Below are positions 1-11,200 of a DNA stretch of 23,956 nucleotides, one piece after another (position 1 is the first letter of the stretch; each line of letters begins with the position of its first letter). The position numbers were made by a program, and so were the translations under genes. The stretch comes from Intoshia linei (Eukaryota > Orthonectida > Rhopaluridae), in the NCBI GenBank assembly GCA_001642005.1, contig LWCA01000543.1:1-23956 (forward strand), written 5' to 3'. Under the pieces are notes generated by a model, which ran no database searches, was not told where the DNA came from, and saw nothing but the letters and a program-made list of their open reading frames with translations.

Positions 1-397
1 ATGAAAACAGTTTAAGAACAATTATTTGTCAGGAACTACGAGTTTATTATGTTTGCAAAATTGATGAGGCGTTCAAAGTAACTAAATAATTAAAAATTTC
101 AATTTCTACTTCTTTCAGAGTTTTTTTTTTATTTTTTTACCAATGAAAGATCTTCCAAAACGTTTAATATATAAAAAATTAAAAAAAACCTAGCATGTTA
201 AATAGATTGGTTCATATAAATTGCAAAATTGCTGCGAGGGAGTATATAAACATTTCTGAGAAATGTTACATTGTTGTCAAATGAATTAATCATTCGATTT
301 GTACACTAACAAATCTTTTGCTATCACTCATGTGACATGAGTCATGTACTTTGTTACAAAGAAACAAAATGTTATTTTTCAATAAAGTTTATATAAA
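1..397. other. Upstream spacer of the G-patch gene
   Basis: AT-rich sequence with poly-T and poly-A runs. I see no coding exon on either strand. An in-frame stop (383-385) lies just before the ATG at 398, so the next gene does not simply continue from upstream. The only candidate signal is a TATA-like box at 243-250. Confidence 0.5.
243..250 (+). promoter_or_regulatory. Possible TATA box of the G-patch gene
   Basis: TATATAAA lies about 150 nt before the ATG at 398. The spacing allows a short 5' leader. In sequence this rich in A and T such a match is common by chance, so the call rests on position only. Confidence 0.25.
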
Positions 398-778
398 ATG
401 TTGAAACTATTGGCTCTAAAATACTCAAGGCATTTATTCATTAATGATATAACAATGAATCACGTGAATACTATTTGTGATATTTGTCGTGTTGAATATG
501 AGAAATTGAAAATTATAGAACATATGGAATTTTGCAATAAAATACCAAATGTACCTTGTGTATATGCGGACACTCCAATTTGTCTCAAATTAAAATCTTT
601 ATCTAAATACGAAATGAAAGAGTTGTATGTAAATGGTTACAGTATGATGGAAAAGTTGAACTGGAATGATGAAACTGGCTTGGGAAAAAACGAAACTGGA
701 ATCTTAAAACCATTTATTGGAGATGGTTACTTCAAAACTGATAGCCGTGGATTAGGATTTGATAGTAATTGTAAATAG
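398..778 (+). CDS. Small C2HC zinc-finger / G-patch protein
   Basis: Single-exon ORF of 126 aa. Residues 27-46 form a C-x2-C-x11-H-x3-C zinc-finger-like motif (C27, C30, H42, C46). Residues about 79-121 form a G-patch: an NGYSMMEKLNW start, the GLGK core, TGILKPF, and a closing RGLGF. G-patch proteins bind RNA or activate DEAH helicases in splicing or ribosome assembly, so a nuclear RNA-processing role is inferred. The zinc finger just before a C-terminal G-patch ending in a 'K-D-x-x-GLG' pattern is reminiscent of GPANK1-type proteins, but no ankyrin repeats are present. A second Met at residue 20 (ACAATGAAT context) is an alternative start and keeps both motifs. A stop at 383-385 precedes the first ATG, so the N-terminus is here unless an upstream exon is spliced in. 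Possible poly(A) signal at 971-976. Confidence 0.78.
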   Translation: MLKLLALKYSRHLFINDITMNHVNTICDICRVEYEKLKIIEHMEFCNKIPNVPCVYADTPICLKLKSLSKYEMKELYVNGYSMMEKLNWNDETGLGKNETGILKPFIGDGYFKTDSRGLGFDSNCK

Positions 779-970
779 ACTCAAAACATTAAAACAAGAA
801 ACTATGTTCGTTGGATTTCGATATTTGACCAGTAATTTGATCTTTAAAAATGTATATTATCTTTGAAGTTTTAAATCATGGCGTGACACTCCAACACATC
901 AAAAAAATACATTATGTGGAATGAAAAATTTTCTTTGACAGTGAAAGCAACGGGATGATGTGTTTAATGT

Positions 971-976
971 AATAAA
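971..976 (+). terminator. Poly(A) signal candidate for the G-patch gene
   Basis: AATAAA about 190 nt after the stop codon at 778, on the same strand. It is the first canonical hexamer downstream and lies before the hAT relic. It is a weak call because the region is AT-rich. Confidence 0.35.
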
Positions 977-1009
977 TTTAAATCTACTCAAGTCTCTTTG
1001 TACTTTAAT

Positions 1010-1668
1010 CTCTTCATAAAGCTCTTTCTCAGTGTTTTTTCTATTAGGGATAGATTTTAAATTATTCTGTGTACCATTTATCCTTTAACCTTGTTATCTT
1101 ATAAAAAATGGAAACTATTCACATTCATTACAAAATAATTTTTTTAATGTTTTCCAGATTTATCATTACTGAAGCTCAATCAGATGAACACCCAACAATG
1201 TGTCTATGCAAATAAATATTGAATCTATTCATTTTTTCAAAAATAACACCATTAAGTTTCAGACTAGTCATAGATCCTCTTAATTTAGTAAGGCCTAATG
1301 ATCAATGGTTTGTTTGTCCATGAAAATATATCGTTTATTTATTATAGAGTTTTCCCCTAGAATCTAGGCTTAAGGAATACCTAGTGCCAAATTTAATTTG
1401 TTCTTTAAAATATTTTTTAATTGTTTTTTGTCAGTAGCAAATCTAAGAATGATATTTTTTATGGGTGAATGACTCTTTGGTGGTATATCATAAGTGTTTT
1501 TTTAAGATTCCTAAATAAATGAACTCTTGGCTGTAACATTAAAGATTAATCCATCTTTGCAAGGTAGTCGTGTGGCATCTTCATATATAATTCTTTTTGC
1601 TAAATAATTATCTATCGTTGGTTGTATTGATTTTCGATTGCCATGAATGATATGCACAGCACCCTAAC
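1010..1668 (-). pseudogene. Degenerate hAT-family transposase
   Basis: The minus strand carries an ordered series of peptide islands typical of BED-type hAT transposases, broken by stops and frameshifts. Reading downward from about 1668 they are SIQPTIDNYLAKR, then a SHSPIKNIILRFATDKK segment, then GENSIINKRYIF where the family has its DEWTS-x-x-NRRY catalytic stretch, then GLTKLRGSM, then RFNIYLHRHIVG followed by SD-stop-ASVM (family pattern D-I-V-x-x-T-D-G-A-S-V-M). Further down, a KELYEEIK segment near 1010-1060 may belong to the C-terminal region. At least six stops interrupt it and no single frame spans it, so it is a dead copy. I could not find convincing terminal inverted repeats. The island order is the main evidence; a profile search with a hAT model on the minus strand would settle it. 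Confidence 0.62.
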
Positions 1669-2162
1669 AGACATTCATTTTTGTATAAGTAAAAAATCTA
1701 TAATAAATAAATAAATTTTTTGTTAACATGTAAAGAATAGAAATACAAAAAATGAAACATTAATTACAATAAAATAATTAAATTGGACCTTACGCATAAA
1801 ATGAAAAAAAAAAAATCAAGTCAAAAGCAGATGTACTGTATCCGAGTTTACGTAGTCTGCATCTGGACAATATGGTTGTAAAATGACTGAAATAAATCGC
1901 ACTCAACTATACCATTTCATAATACGCTTTATCAATATAAATTAAAAGATTAAATTTCTACTTTGTTGATTAATTTCGAAAATGTATGTTTAAAATTAAA
2001 TTAAAAAGTGTAAACTTTATTAAAACATTGAAAGAATCTATTGGAAATCTATTGAAAGCAAATAATCACAATTACATCAATTAATGATATTTGAAATAAA
2101 TATACTTTGCATTTGAATCAATGAAACTTAACATTTAAACTTAATTTAAAGAAGATGAAATA
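1669..2162. other. Spacer upstream of the BLTP1 gene
   Basis: AT-rich, with no open frame of note on either strand. It presumably holds the BLTP1 promoter and 5' leader, but I see no convincing core promoter motif. In the frame of the first exon a stop lies at 2142-2144, so the ATG at 2163 is the only upstream start available. Confidence 0.4.
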
Positions 2163-2249
2163 ATGCTTAAAAGAATTTTATTAATTTACCTTTTTTGTAC
2201 ATTTGCTTATAGCTTCGAGAACACTGTGAATAAAACAAATGAAACTATT
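2163..2249 (+). CDS. BLTP1: BLTP1 exon 1: signal peptide exon
   Basis: Twenty-nine codons starting MLKRILLIYLFCTFAYS, a classic signal peptide with a basic n-region, a hydrophobic core and an AYS-like cleavage site. A short Asn/Thr-rich tail with NKT and NET glycosylation sequons follows. The donor is ATT|GTAATT at 2250. It ends in phase 0, matching the phase-0 entry of the giant exon at 2966, whose first residues are also Thr/Asn/Lys-rich. A signal peptide here would put the N-terminus in the ER lumen, with the membrane segment at 101-121 then leaving the rest in the cytosol, as expected for this family. No transcript evidence is available, so this is an inference from phase, composition and topology. 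Confidence 0.6.
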
Positions 2250-5200
2250 GTAATTTTTAATATTTAATGTTACAAAAATTAAATTCAGCTGGGCTATGTA
2301 ATAGTAGCAGTAGGGGCGCCAGAATTTTTGAAAGGCATGGAAATATCAGTTTAAAAGAAGGGTAATTTGGTGTTTTTGCCCTGAAGATATAATTTTTTTA
2401 AATTTAAATAAAATGTTTATGATTTTAAAATCCGTATCAGCGTATATATTTTTTTAAATTCTCCAACTCGTTTGATTTTTGAAAAGAGGGACAACTGGGG
2501 TTTTTGACCCGTAAGATGTAAAATTGGGAGGTTGAAATTAAGTTTGCGAACACCCCCGGAAAAAACTGTATTTGAAGTGTGGACTTTATAAAATTCTAAG
2601 ACGGGTAGTTATTTAAATAAAAGTGGACACACACACACACAAACAAAAATCGCGTAGCATATTATATAAGTTAGGATTAAAAAAGTCAATATCAATTTTT
2701 TTTGATATTTTATAATTTGTTATTAGTGCGATCCCTGTCATTGCTTTGTAATCTTTTAAGATTTAGGTTGGTTCTAATAAAAAAGGTGATATAATGTGTA
2801 AACAATATTGGTAATATTGTAATATATCCCGTTCTAAATTAAATTGGTTGGGCAGAGCTTGAATTTTTTTGAAATTAAATTTGGTCGCGTAGCTGTAGAA
2901 GTTGAGAACCACTATACTAATCCTATCCGGACTACAATGTATATTGCATATACATTGTAATTTAGAAAACTGTACAAAACAAAACTATTAAAACACCTCA
3001 AATTACAACAAAACTACCATTGATTTATGACTCTACCAATATTACACCTGTCATCAAACCCATCACCCCCATCAACAATTTAAGAGAAATACCTGTAAAT
3101 ACCAATAATATAAAAAATACTACTTTACTAATTATCCCAGAAAAAAACATAGACGAATTTATTGAATCAAGAAACAATTACGTTTTAATGTTTTTTATGT
3201 TGTTATTTTTAACAATATGGACAATATATTTATATTTATACAATTCAACGATACAAGGATTTTTAATTTCGAAAATTTGCAATAAATTAATGCAAAACGA
3301 TTCAATTACAATAGGTTCTATAAGTTTAAATTTAATTTCTGGAAAGATGTCATTCCGTGAATGTACTTATACGTGTAGTGATTATACTGTATTCATTTTG
3401 TCTGGTACAATAGTTTTTCGATACTGGGCAAATAGCGGAGATTCTATTGTATCAAATATGAACTCTGTAATACTGTTTATTAATGACCGTACTAAAAAGA
3501 ATATTTTCGACAATGACGATAAAACGGATGAATCTGACAGTGAACACGAACCAATGAATCAAGCATACCAACAGGCACAGTCAATTTGGGGTACCATTGT
3601 GAAATGTAAATTTGAAAAAATGATGAGAACTGTAAGCTTGTCTAGTAATAAAATTATGACTGTATTTTATAATCCAATTGGAGAAGAATCTTTAATTCTT
3701 AACGTTAATAAAATTTCCTTAAATTATTCCATGATGGCATCAACTAACAAACTTGATCAATTGAATCACAATTTAAACTTTTGTGCGGCTTCAATAAATT
3801 GTAAATTTGAAAAAAATGAAAAGATAAAAATAAATGATGATCAAAAAACAATATCTGAGGAAGGAGAAGAATTTTTTAAAGGTTTCAATATAGAAGGAAA
3901 TTATTATTACGATGAACCTGGTATATCACCTGAATTTGAAAAATTGTTGAATGCAAATGCTCCAAATTATGGTTTAAAAGTATCATTTTATGAAAAAGCT
4001 TACTTATTTTACGGACCAGAAAATGAAAGAAGACGACAAAAAATGTATCAATATTATTATCCTCAAAACTTTCAAACCTTTCCAGTAAAAAGTAACATTC
4101 TTACCGGAGAGTCTCGATTGCATTTATTTTTTAAATTGAATTTGACATTTTGTGGTGGACTACAAATTACATTTAATCACAAAAACGACGATTTAGAATT
4201 TACGACACATTGTCATATTGAAGAAAAATCAGTTTTAAAATTAGAATTTCCCTTGGTCCAAATTTCTGAAATGACTACCGTAATTACAAAAATTTGTCTA
4301 AGTAATGTTAAAGTGCATACATGTCTTGATTTTAAACCTTTCATTACGGCAAGAAATTTAAATATTAATTTGTCCATTGAAAGTGGCAATGTTTGGAATA
4401 AGTTTCAAAATTGGACACTGGAAATTCATTCAAATTCGTCGACAGTTTACTTTTTAATGGAACACAAGAATTATGTTTGCAATTTTATTAAAGATTGGTC
4501 TGATCAAATGGGTGGACATGCTGATATTTATAAATTTATTCCGTATCAATGGAAAATTAATTTGAATGGTATAAATTTTCAAATAGTTTTGGGTACGTCA
4601 GAGTTTAATTTAATGAATTTGGACAGAAATTTGTTTTCTGATAATGATTTTATTGATATTATTGCAAATGTTTTTAATTTTGAAATTTGTTTTCTTTTTC
4701 ACAAATTTTTACCTGAAAAGGAGACGGTTCCATTTAATGTAAATGCTAAAATGTTGGCATTAAGAATGCTTACATCCAAATCAAATTGCAATTTGGAAAG
4801 GTTGAAATTGTTGAATTTAATGGTGTCTCAAAATTTAAAAAACGATCGAAATTCTTTTACTTTCAATCCACCACTTTCTTCAGAAGACTGGGTTCAAGTT
4901 GCAACGTCACCAAATTTAGTTATAAAGGGATTGTATACTTTTATACCTTATACAAATTCATTTAGAACAAATGAAAATGATTTTTTTCATTACACTCAAA
5001 ATGAAGTCTTTTTAATGGAATATGATGAACCTAAACCCAAATTTAAACTTAAGAGACAAATTTATCATGATGTAAAGTACAATTTTAATCTTGCTAAAAT
5101 TGAATCTGATAAATTGGTTTTGAATGTAAAAATTGATGATATTGATATGCTTTTATATGGTATTCTTTTGAGGCACTTTTGGTATTTCAAGGAAAATTAT

Positions 5201-8200
5201 CTTGGTTATCATTTAAACATTTTAGATAAAAATGACAATTATTTTGAAAAAGTTATCAACAATTGTAGAAACAATTGTCCAGATTTGAAAAATTTAAAAA
5301 ATCAATTGTATGATGCCCGTTTGTTTAGATTGTTGGACATTGAATTGTGTATTAATTTAAAGGATATTAAAGTTAAATTGTTGAGGTTGAAAAATTTACA
5401 AATTGATGTTAATTCTGATAAATCTGAATCTACTTATAAACCGTTTCAAGGTCAGTGTAGTGAAAGTAAAAATGATTACGATGTTTTGTATACTAAAAAT
5501 TTTACATTTGAATATCAAAGAAAACCTAATGAATCACGATTACAATTGTACATTCATCCCTTGTTTATAGCGTCAGAAGATCGAATGGAATCAGATGGCG
5601 CTATCTGTGTTTCGTCTATACAAGTGAGAGGTAATGGTTGTTTATCAACCACTAATGTGCCAATGCATTTTAGTCCAATTGAATATTCGTGGGCCATGAA
5701 TATTTGTGTTGGTGACGTAACTGGGCGTATAGATGTCCATCATTTACTTTCTTTGGCGTCATTTGCCGAAGAATTTATTTTAGACATTTCGAATGATGGT
5801 TACCATTTTGAGAAACCATTGATTCACGAAATATGCATGCATGGAGCATGTCTATATCATTGCGAAAGTGTAAATTGTACAAAAATGGAATCTCTCAAGT
5901 ATCGTTCACTAGTTTGTTCTATTGACAGTTTTGATGTGTCAATTGTAGAGGAGTCAATCTGCACTAAAATTTTGATAAAGTACTTGAGATTAAATAGTTG
6001 TAATAGGCATTTTAATAGTCTTGTAGAGAGTTTACAATTATTACTACCTCAAGTTAATGTTGAACATTATATAAAATCTGCATTTTCTCACAATGATAAG
6101 GACGATAAGAATGATGTTTGGATTTTATGTGGAGAAACTAAACTAGAAAATGTATATTTCGTCAACTTCACCATAAATAATTTGATTAACAATATAAACA
6201 AGAAAAATTTTGTAAAATTTGGCAAAGGTTTCACCAAAACTTGTGACAATGTAAGTGAAATGAATACACGTAAAAATGAAAAAATTTTCAAAGTTGGTCG
6301 AAAATCTATAAACATTTATAAAAGTAATACTTTTCTTTACCGTATATTTAACAAGAAAAAATTGATAAAATCCATCAACGCAAAAAGTCATCGTATTAAA
6401 ACTATGATTGCAAATAACGTTAGAAAAATTAAATACCGGCACCATGATATTTACACTTTAACAAATGAAGACGAAAATACAAATTTATCAGATTATGATA
6501 TTATTACCCCTAGTAGTAATATTATAACATCAGAAAATCCTCTAATGTTTCCTTTATCTATATCAACCCTGGAACCTAAAAAAATTGGCCATGATAAGAG
6601 TATCTTTAATTTAAACATTAATGATTTAGAAAACGAATTTGATCAAGTCAATACAGATTCATACATTTATGTACACGATAAATTTCACAAACGTTTAAAT
6701 TTTCTGTGGGATGATAAAATTGATCCATCGATGGCTACAGTTTCTCATACTGCAAAATATAGTCAAAATAAATCTAATGGGAATAGTTGTTCTTGTAATG
6801 GTGAATATACATTTTTTGGTACTAAATATAACGGTAGCATGTTTTTTTACGTTACTAACCCTAGAAATATTAAAAAATGCGTCGATAAAATTTTGCCTCT
6901 ACCGTTAATTGGCCACGGCCAATCTTTGTTTACTGAATCTTTGCTTAGGGATTTGGAAATTAATGTAGATGGACAATTTTTCAAGTCTAAGGATATATAC
7001 AAGACTATAAATAGAGTGGATTTAGAAAATAATTTTGATTATTCTAAAAATACTAATAAATATGATGACGCGAAAACAAATTATGAAAATTTTAATAATC
7101 AGTCAATTAAAAGGTCTACTTCTCAGTCATCGACTCTTAAGGGTTCCAGAGAAAATGTTAATGAAGGTTTCAGAGAAATTGATTTAAAAAATTTGTCAAA
7201 ATGTTATCGAAGTTGTTCAGTTCAAAATAATAGTGTCCTTCCGAGGGGTCTTGTCCTAAATAAATTAAAATCATTGTCTCATGATACAGTCATTCGTTTA
7301 AAATCAGATTCAGATTTGAATCTGTCTTCTTCAAGTCAAAATCAAAATGATCATAATCAAAATCAAAAAGAACGGGAACATGAATATGATGTAAACATTC
7401 ATCATAAATATATTGACCTTCACCAACAAACTAGTGAACCTATTACACATTGTGAACTTTTAATGGAAGGTTATACTTCTTTTTTGAAAACGTATTCTTG
7501 TGCAAATTGGCGTTCTCATATGGATTATTCGTATGATATGACTGCAACTATGTCTAAATTTGCAACATTTAAACCCATTTTTTTTCAAGAAACTAGTGGT
7601 TTTTCTATAAATTCAATGAAAACTGAAAACAATTTGAATGAATCTAATGAAAATGATAAATTGTTTCATGAATATTTAGACGACGATAAAAATGAAAATT
7701 TCAACTACTTAGAATTTGATTCCATTTCTGCGTTTGTAACCCCATTGGTTTTGGAACAATTTGGTAAATATTTAACTAGTGTTGGTCGTTTTATATCAAA
7801 TGTTCATTTCACAGAATTTTTAATAGGCATTAACCGAAAAATTTTTTCATTTTGCAATGAAACTATGAAAAAAAAGTTTGAGAGCACTTTTGATTATAAT
7901 GAAAAATTTGAAAATTTAAATTCCACCATAAACGTGGTAGTAAAAAAGATTAATCTTTCAACTCTTCAAATAAACTTGGCCGAGTATATTGTTTCAGTAT
8001 TTGATCTTCAAATGCCTAATGAACTGTTGGCGTCGAGTATTTGTAATATTAATGGCACAAATTTAAAATTTATGTTGCATCCCGATTCACATTTAGATCG
8101 AAAAAAGGGTGAAACGTGTAAAACGAAGAGTAAAATTGAAAATAAAAAAGATTTATTAGACTTGGATCAGGAATCATTCAATTTAATGAAAATTTCAATA

Positions 8201-11200
8201 GATAAAATTGTATTTCAATTACGTCGAATTTCAAATAAAGATACATTTGACATGTCGAAAATTTCACTAAAATATATTGATGATGTATCCGGTATTAAAA
8301 TTATTGACAAAAATATACTAAATTTTGCAATGTTTGAAGCAATAGTTGAAAATGTTTCATTCAGTGTATTCTTGGATAAATTAAAAAAAATTAAACCACT
8401 CAAAAAAACACCTTTCGATACTAAAAATTCAAATAAACCCCAAAATTCAAATTCTAAACCGAAAAAATTTAAAGTTTTTAAAAGATTACGTAAAAAAATG
8501 TCAAACGGACATACTAGTTTTAAATTTTGTGAAAATAATAAAAATGGTTGGGATTGTAATTTAAATGACGAAAAAAAAGAAATTTATTTTGAAAATGGAA
8601 AAATTGAAATTTATGTTCATAAAGTTTATGCCATGTTTGCGCCACCTCCTTCAAATGCGTCAATAGATAATTTTCAGTTTAAAAGAACTGATTGGGATTT
8701 AGTTAGTACTACAAATCCAGCTGCAAAAGCCTGGATGCCGGAATCGTTTAGATTGAAACGTATACTTTTCGAAGTTTGTAGTATCTATGATGCAAAATTG
8801 TACAAAATGTTTTCCTTTTTAATGGTTAAATCTTTGGAAAATTCTCTATTTTTATTAAATCATAAAATTTATAAATATAATTATCTCGATAACATGTCAA
8901 ATGTTTATAGAATGGACCCATCTTTTCAATTAATGTGTGTAATGTATAATACGATTTTTAATAGTAAAGATTCTTTGAATCAAATTGAAAATGCTTTGAA
9001 TTATAAAAATTCTCCAAGTATTCAAATTCTCAAGAGTGGAATTTTTGCTTTAATTAGTCAATGGCGTTTGTCGTTTACTTTGAATACGTCCAATGTTTCG
9101 AATCATTTAAATTATCAATACAAACCTGTGAAAGCTAAATCTAATATAGGTCCCTATGAAAAGATTGATAAATTTGACCCCAAAAATGACAATTCTGAAG
9201 AATCTTACATTTCGAATGGTTTTAAGGTATTATCAAAAGTTTTACGGTCGGTTATTAATCAAGATGACAGTGAAAAAATTTCAATGGAAAACTATTCACA
9301 AACTACTAGGAATGAAAATTCAAATACTTCTCATGAATCTTCTTATGAACAAGTTTTAAAGTTTAAAACTCATAATCGTCTGTATTCAGATTCAAAAATT
9401 CATGATTATGATTATACTGGTAAATTTTCAAATCTTGTCAATAGTTTAAATCTTAATCCTAATGCAAAGTCAATGTTGGATAAATTATTTTCAAATGTTT
9501 TTGGAAAAATTTTTAATTTAAAAATTTTGATTGATAAAATTACAATAGATATTGCTAAAACTAAAAAACAAAAAAAAATTATAATTTCTACCTTTAAACA
9601 CGAAACTCCTACTTTTGAATCTAATAATTTTGTTTTAAATTTCCTGTCAAACAAACTGTTTAATAAGGATAAATTGAATCTTAAATCCAAAGATTTTCAA
9701 AATTCTAAAGTTTTAAATTTTGATAAACATGATTTTGTCTTGTGTATTAATTGCGATTCAATTAGTCAGCATATTAACATGTCTTTATTGTTGCTATTAT
9801 TGGTTCAATTTAGAAAAATGTTTGATAATATTCACCAAATTAGAGTAGAACTTGAGGCTGAAAATACTACAAATTATTCAACTTCTGCGCATCATTCTAA
9901 ATCCAATTCAAAGTCTTCTTCAGGGTCCATGTTTGATAATGTGAATTTTGATTCTAGAAATAATAAAAAGTGTAACGATAGTTTTTCAGTGTCAAAATCT
10001 AATGTAATTTCCAAGTTTAGTAAGCAAGTCGATTCTAATGATAACTCTACAGCGAAAAGTGATTTGATGAAAAAACCGTGCAAAAATGAGTTTATTGGAA
10101 TTTGGTCAAAATTTAATAATATCGTCAAATCTTTTGAATCGACTGGAAAATTTGAAAGGGAAAAGGAAATTAAAAGTGAGGATATGGATTTAGTTGTACT
10201 TCAAATTTTTGTTGGGTTTAAACTGATCAATATAACTGCTATTCTTAGTGGTTTGAAATTTGAGGCAAATTCGATAGATAATTATGCATCTCTAGTAATG
10301 GACACTCAGTTTATTTCTAATAAAAAAAATGGTAATTTTAAACCAGTTTATTGTAATAAAGATACTGTAATTTCCGTTTTGGGATCAATTTCTCAGATTG
10401 GAGTGGAATTTTCAGAAAAAATTGAAAATGAATATAAAAATATTTTCATGATTAATATATCCCCGTCATCCATTTTATTGTCTTTGAAAGATTCTAAACA
10501 AATGCAGCCAATTTCGAATAATAATAATAAGCAAAACTTTTGTCTTTATAGTAATATTGGTGATTTGAATGTCACGGTTCCATATAATCCTATAAAATTA
10601 CATGGCGTTGTGCAAAGGAGTAATAAACGTGTAGTAGATATGATTATAATTTGTTTTGGCCATAAACATGCAGATTTAATTGCGAATAAGGCAAATTATC
10701 ACATGGAAGCTATACGGTATTGGATTCGTATGAGAAATGCGTCTAAAAAGGTGAACCAATATTCTGATTTAAAAAAATTTTCAAATATTTTAAATTACAC
10801 TGTAGAAGTAAAATCTATTAAAATTGAAGCAACGCTATTGCCCGTAATGTTTGCTCAATATAATGTAGAAAAAATTTTTATCTTGGGACGTCATTCACAA
10901 TATTTGGGTTTGGAAGCTTCAATTAAAAGTCATAGTTTAACATTCACGTCAAATTTACCTCAAGTAAATGGAGATTTTAATTCTGAAAAGGAAAAACAAA
11001 ACACCAAAACTGTAAATGTAAAATTACCTAGGGCTAAATTGACTGCGAAATGGCAATCTTTGGACGAATCTCCTACAAATCAACAAAATATTGTAGATAT
11101 TTCTAATGCTATTGCTTTAATTGATGATTATAGTTTATCTAAATCTTTCAAAAAAGCCGACCAAGTTTGTGCAGATTCATTTACTAGTGAAACGCAAATA

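Larger units (their letters stand above)
2250..2965 (+). other. BLTP1 intron 1
   Basis: A 716-nt intron with donor GTAATT and acceptor ATTTAG at 2965. A branch-point-like ATACTAATC lies about 40 nt before the acceptor. It contains a copy of the modular repeat (2355-2641). It also holds two fragments that look like transposon ends: CAGTAGGGGCGCC at 2308-2320 and GTTGAGAACCACTA at 2901-2914. The latter resembles the hAT terminus CAGTGGTTCTCAAC read in reverse. Confidence 0.5.

Noticed and set aside
1835-1885. Possible tRNA-like segment near a GC-richer stretch
   Set aside because: No cloverleaf pairing or complete A and B box pair can be drawn from it.
3020-3022. Start of the giant frame at TTG 3020
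   Set aside because: It is TTG, not ATG, and eukaryotic initiation there is improbable. The frame is open back to an ATTTAG acceptor at 2965, which fits an internal exon.
6088-6445. Minus-strand open frames inside the giant exon, and similar ones at 8215, 9412, 9892, 12503 and 12697
   Set aside because: They are hydrophobic shadows of the AT-rich coding strand, with no independent support.
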